Position numbers and translations under genes: made by a program. A model generated the notes under the pieces. The model saw only the letters and a list, made by a program, of their open reading frames with translations, was not told where the DNA came from and ran no database searches. From Neofamilia sp964346535 (lineage in GTDB: Bacteria; Bacillota; Clostridia; Tissierellales; Peptoniphilaceae), in contig CAYFUN010000010.1 of assembly GCA_964346535.1 (NCBI GenBank), positions 1-36,477 of the forward strand: a stretch of DNA of 36,477 nucleotides. Reading direction: 5' to 3'. Positions 34,986 to 36,477 of this stretch are shown in pieces. Position 1 is the first letter of the stretch. The number at the start of each line of letters is the position of its first letter.

Positions 34986-35001
34986 TCTAGCAGTGTGTTA
35001 T
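34986..35001 (-). repeat. Inverted repeat, proximal arm (before the precursor gene)
   Basis: Reads ATAACACACTGCTAGA on the minus strand, partner of 34695-34710 with one mismatch. It starts 8 bases after the maturase stop and lies about 45 bases before the precursor ATG. Confidence 0.8.
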
Positions 35002-35009
35002 TAACCTAG

Positions 35010-36347
35010 TTAGATACTAATTTTTCTAATGTCTTTTTTATTAAGAGACTTAAAGGAGTTATTCATCCAATAATTAAAGGTCTCTTCCATTTCCTTACAG
35101 CTTAGGGCTGTATTATTTGCTATTCTATATGGACATCTTCCGCCCATACAAACTGGCAGTATGCTACATTTACTACATTTTTCGTTTGTAATTGATGTAT
35201 CTAATAAGTACTTATAGTAATTTTTTGGATAATATTTTTTTCTGCCATTTATTAGGTCACCAAGGCTATATTCTTCATGGCCTATTTCTTCCCAGCATTT
35301 ATACAGCCTGCCTTTTGGGTCTACTACAAAGGCAGATACACTATCGCAACAACAACTTGCTGTTATTCTATCTGGATAGTATTTCCAAAATACATCTTCG
35401 TCCTTGTCTTTTGGAATAATTTTCGAAAAATCATTTTTTAATTTTATGAATTCTTCATTTGTTAGGGTGTATTCGTGGTCTTTATCTAATGGGTCATCAA
35501 TTTTTGCTATATACATTCCTACATAGGTATTGAGGCCTTTTTCTTTGAAAAGGTCTACTAGGCCATATATGTCCTTGTGATTTTTTCTAGTTATATTTAC
35601 TCTAATATTTATTCTAGGATAGTTTTCTTTTTCGTCTTGGTAGAGATCTTTAACTGACATTAGGTTTTCTATTATCTTATCGAAACTTCCCTTGTCTTTT
35701 GAAATAAACCTAGTTTCGTCATGGTTGTTTTTCATTCCATCTAGGGGAACTTGGATAGAGTTTACTTTATTTTTGTGCAACATTTCTAGGGTGTCTTTGT
35801 CTAGAAAGTATCCATTTGTTGTTATTCCTGCGTGGTAACTTACATTATTATCTTCACAGAGTTTTATTATTTTCTCACTGAGATTTTCTATGATTTCTTT
35901 TTTTAATAGGGGTTCTCCTCCGTACCAGGAAATACTAAGGTGGTTTATTGTAGGAATTTTTTCTTCTATAAATTCTATTAATTTTTCTTGGACCTCTTCA
36001 GACATAAGGCTACAGTCTGTAACTTCTCTTTCATAACAATAAGGACATTTAAAGTTACAAGCTAAGGTTGGAGCTATTGTTAGGCCAAAGGAGTCTGTAT
36101 TCATTCTAGATCTGTAGACTTCTTCTTTTAATATATCTAGTTCTTCTACATCTTCTGGCAAAATAAAGCCTCCAAACTCTAAATCTTTTATGAAATCGTT
36201 ATCTAACTTAGTAGAATTATCACTGGTAAATTTGCTTAAGGCTTCAAATTTTTCTTTTTCAATATTTGCTAGGGCTGTTGTTCTTGCATTGTAAATAAAT
36301 ATTTCTCCGTCACAATTATAATAGTGATTAAATTTTGATACTTTCAT
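35010..36347 (-). CDS. Radical SAM/SPASM peptide maturase
   Basis: 445 residues from the ATG at 36347, which has GGAGGTC just upstream; earlier in-frame starts overlap that site. The N-terminal 85 residues look like a recognition domain (a short beta segment, then FEALSK and FGGFIL helices and strands) that could bind the precursor (inference). The radical SAM core has CxxxCxxC at Cys97, Cys101, Cys104, then WYGGEPLL for SAM binding. The C-terminal SPASM region (about 325-430) has a Cys-rich CCC followed by G-x4-C, then CxxCxxxxxCxxxC and a later Cys, enough for two auxiliary Fe-S clusters. Such enzymes install thioether bonds in Cys-rich precursors. First gene of the operon; the adjacent precursor is its likely substrate. 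Confidence 0.92.
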   Translation of the reverse strand: MKVSKFNHYYNCDGEIFIYNARTTALANIEKEKFEALSKFTSDNSTKLDNDFIKDLEFGGFILPEDVEELDILKEEVYRSRMNTDSFGLTIAPTLACNFKCPYCYEREVTDCSLMSEEVQEKLIEFIEEKIPTINHLSISWYGGEPLLKKEIIENLSEKIIKLCEDNNVSYHAGITTNGYFLDKDTLEMLHKNKVNSIQVPLDGMKNNHDETRFISKDKGSFDKIIENLMSVKDLYQDEKENYPRINIRVNITRKNHKDIYGLVDLFKEKGLNTYVGMYIAKIDDPLDKDHEYTLTNEEFIKLKNDFSKIIPKDKDEDVFWKYYPDRITASCCCDSVSAFVVDPKGRLYKCWEEIGHEEYSLGDLINGRKKYYPKNYYKYLLDTSITNEKCSKCSILPVCMGGRCPYRIANNTALSCKEMEETFNYWMNNSFKSLNKKDIRKISI

Positions 36348-36388
36348 TTTGACCTCCATATTATTTTTCAAGATTCTATTTCTTGTTA

Positions 36389-36394
36389 ATTATA
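36389..36394 (-). promoter_or_regulatory. Candidate -10 box of the RiPP operon
   Basis: Perfect TATAAT on the minus strand, 41 bases before the maturase ATG. No acceptable -35 box is found at 16-18 bases (AATTAA at 17), so the promoter may need an activator or the true one may be elsewhere. Confidence 0.45.
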
Positions 36395-36415
36395 AGATAC
36401 TACTTATATATTTAA

Positions 36416-36436
36416 TTTTTCAAAAATGTTGAAAAA
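36416..36436. promoter_or_regulatory. Candidate operator upstream of the maturase
   Basis: Perfect 8-base inverted repeat TTTTTCAA and TTGAAAAA with a 5-base spacer, next to and slightly overlapping the -35 position of the candidate promoter. It could bind a dimeric regulator. The A/T-rich content makes chance possible. Confidence 0.4.
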
Positions 36437-36477
36437 ACATGTATTTTTGTTGAATTTAAATTAATTTAAACATTTTT

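Overview
The window is about 36 kb of AT-rich DNA from a low-GC Gram-positive anaerobe. Three things point there: the gene block yaaO-tmk-darA-holB-ricT, a Firmicutes-type division and cell wall (dcw) cluster with PASTA domains on its transpeptidase, and the rubrerythrin and bacterial 2[4Fe-4S] ferredoxin typical of strict anaerobes. No sporulation gene is seen. My best guess from general character is a Gram-positive anaerobic coccus of the Tissierellia/Peptoniphilaceae (Anaerococcus-Peptoniphilus type); this is inference, not a match. Every gene except one class A penicillin-binding protein (25795-28680) lies on the minus strand, so the text below runs from high to low coordinates.

36436-31041: a self-contained operon for a ribosomally made, post-translationally modified peptide (RiPP). 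It holds a radical SAM/SPASM maturase, a 71-residue precursor with 11 cysteines, a large ABC-2 permease, an ABC ATPase, a second large permease and a terminator. The precursor gene is enclosed by a 16-bp inverted repeat (15 of 16 positions). This is the accessory, most novel part of the window.

30955-28731: a NatAB-like ABC exporter with its own strong promoter, meeting the PBP1A gene tail to tail at a shared bidirectional terminator. 25661-21531: a tightly packed housekeeping operon hflX-yigZ-nadE-yebC-lgt, divergent from PBP1A.

21466-10571: the dcw cluster mraZ-rsmH-ftsL-pbp-mraY-murD-ftsW-murG-ftsQ-ftsZ. It has MraZ-type operator repeats in front of mraZ and a separate promoter and terminator for ftsZ. 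ftsA, murB, murC and murE are not in it. nrdR-rarA follow.

8778-5590: rpmE with its promoter and terminator, then a DUF1385 protein, prmC and prfA (release factor 1 and the enzyme that methylates it). 5527-4877: monocistronic rubrerythrin. 4845-334: yaaO-tmk-darA-darA'-holB-ricT, with two tandem copies of the cyclic-di-AMP receptor DarA, one of them shortened. 309-79: a ferredoxin gene with its own promoter.

No rRNA, tRNA, CRISPR array, insertion sequence or phage gene was seen. No stretch over 300 bases lacks a gene; the longest gap (30883-31102) holds a promoter and a terminator.
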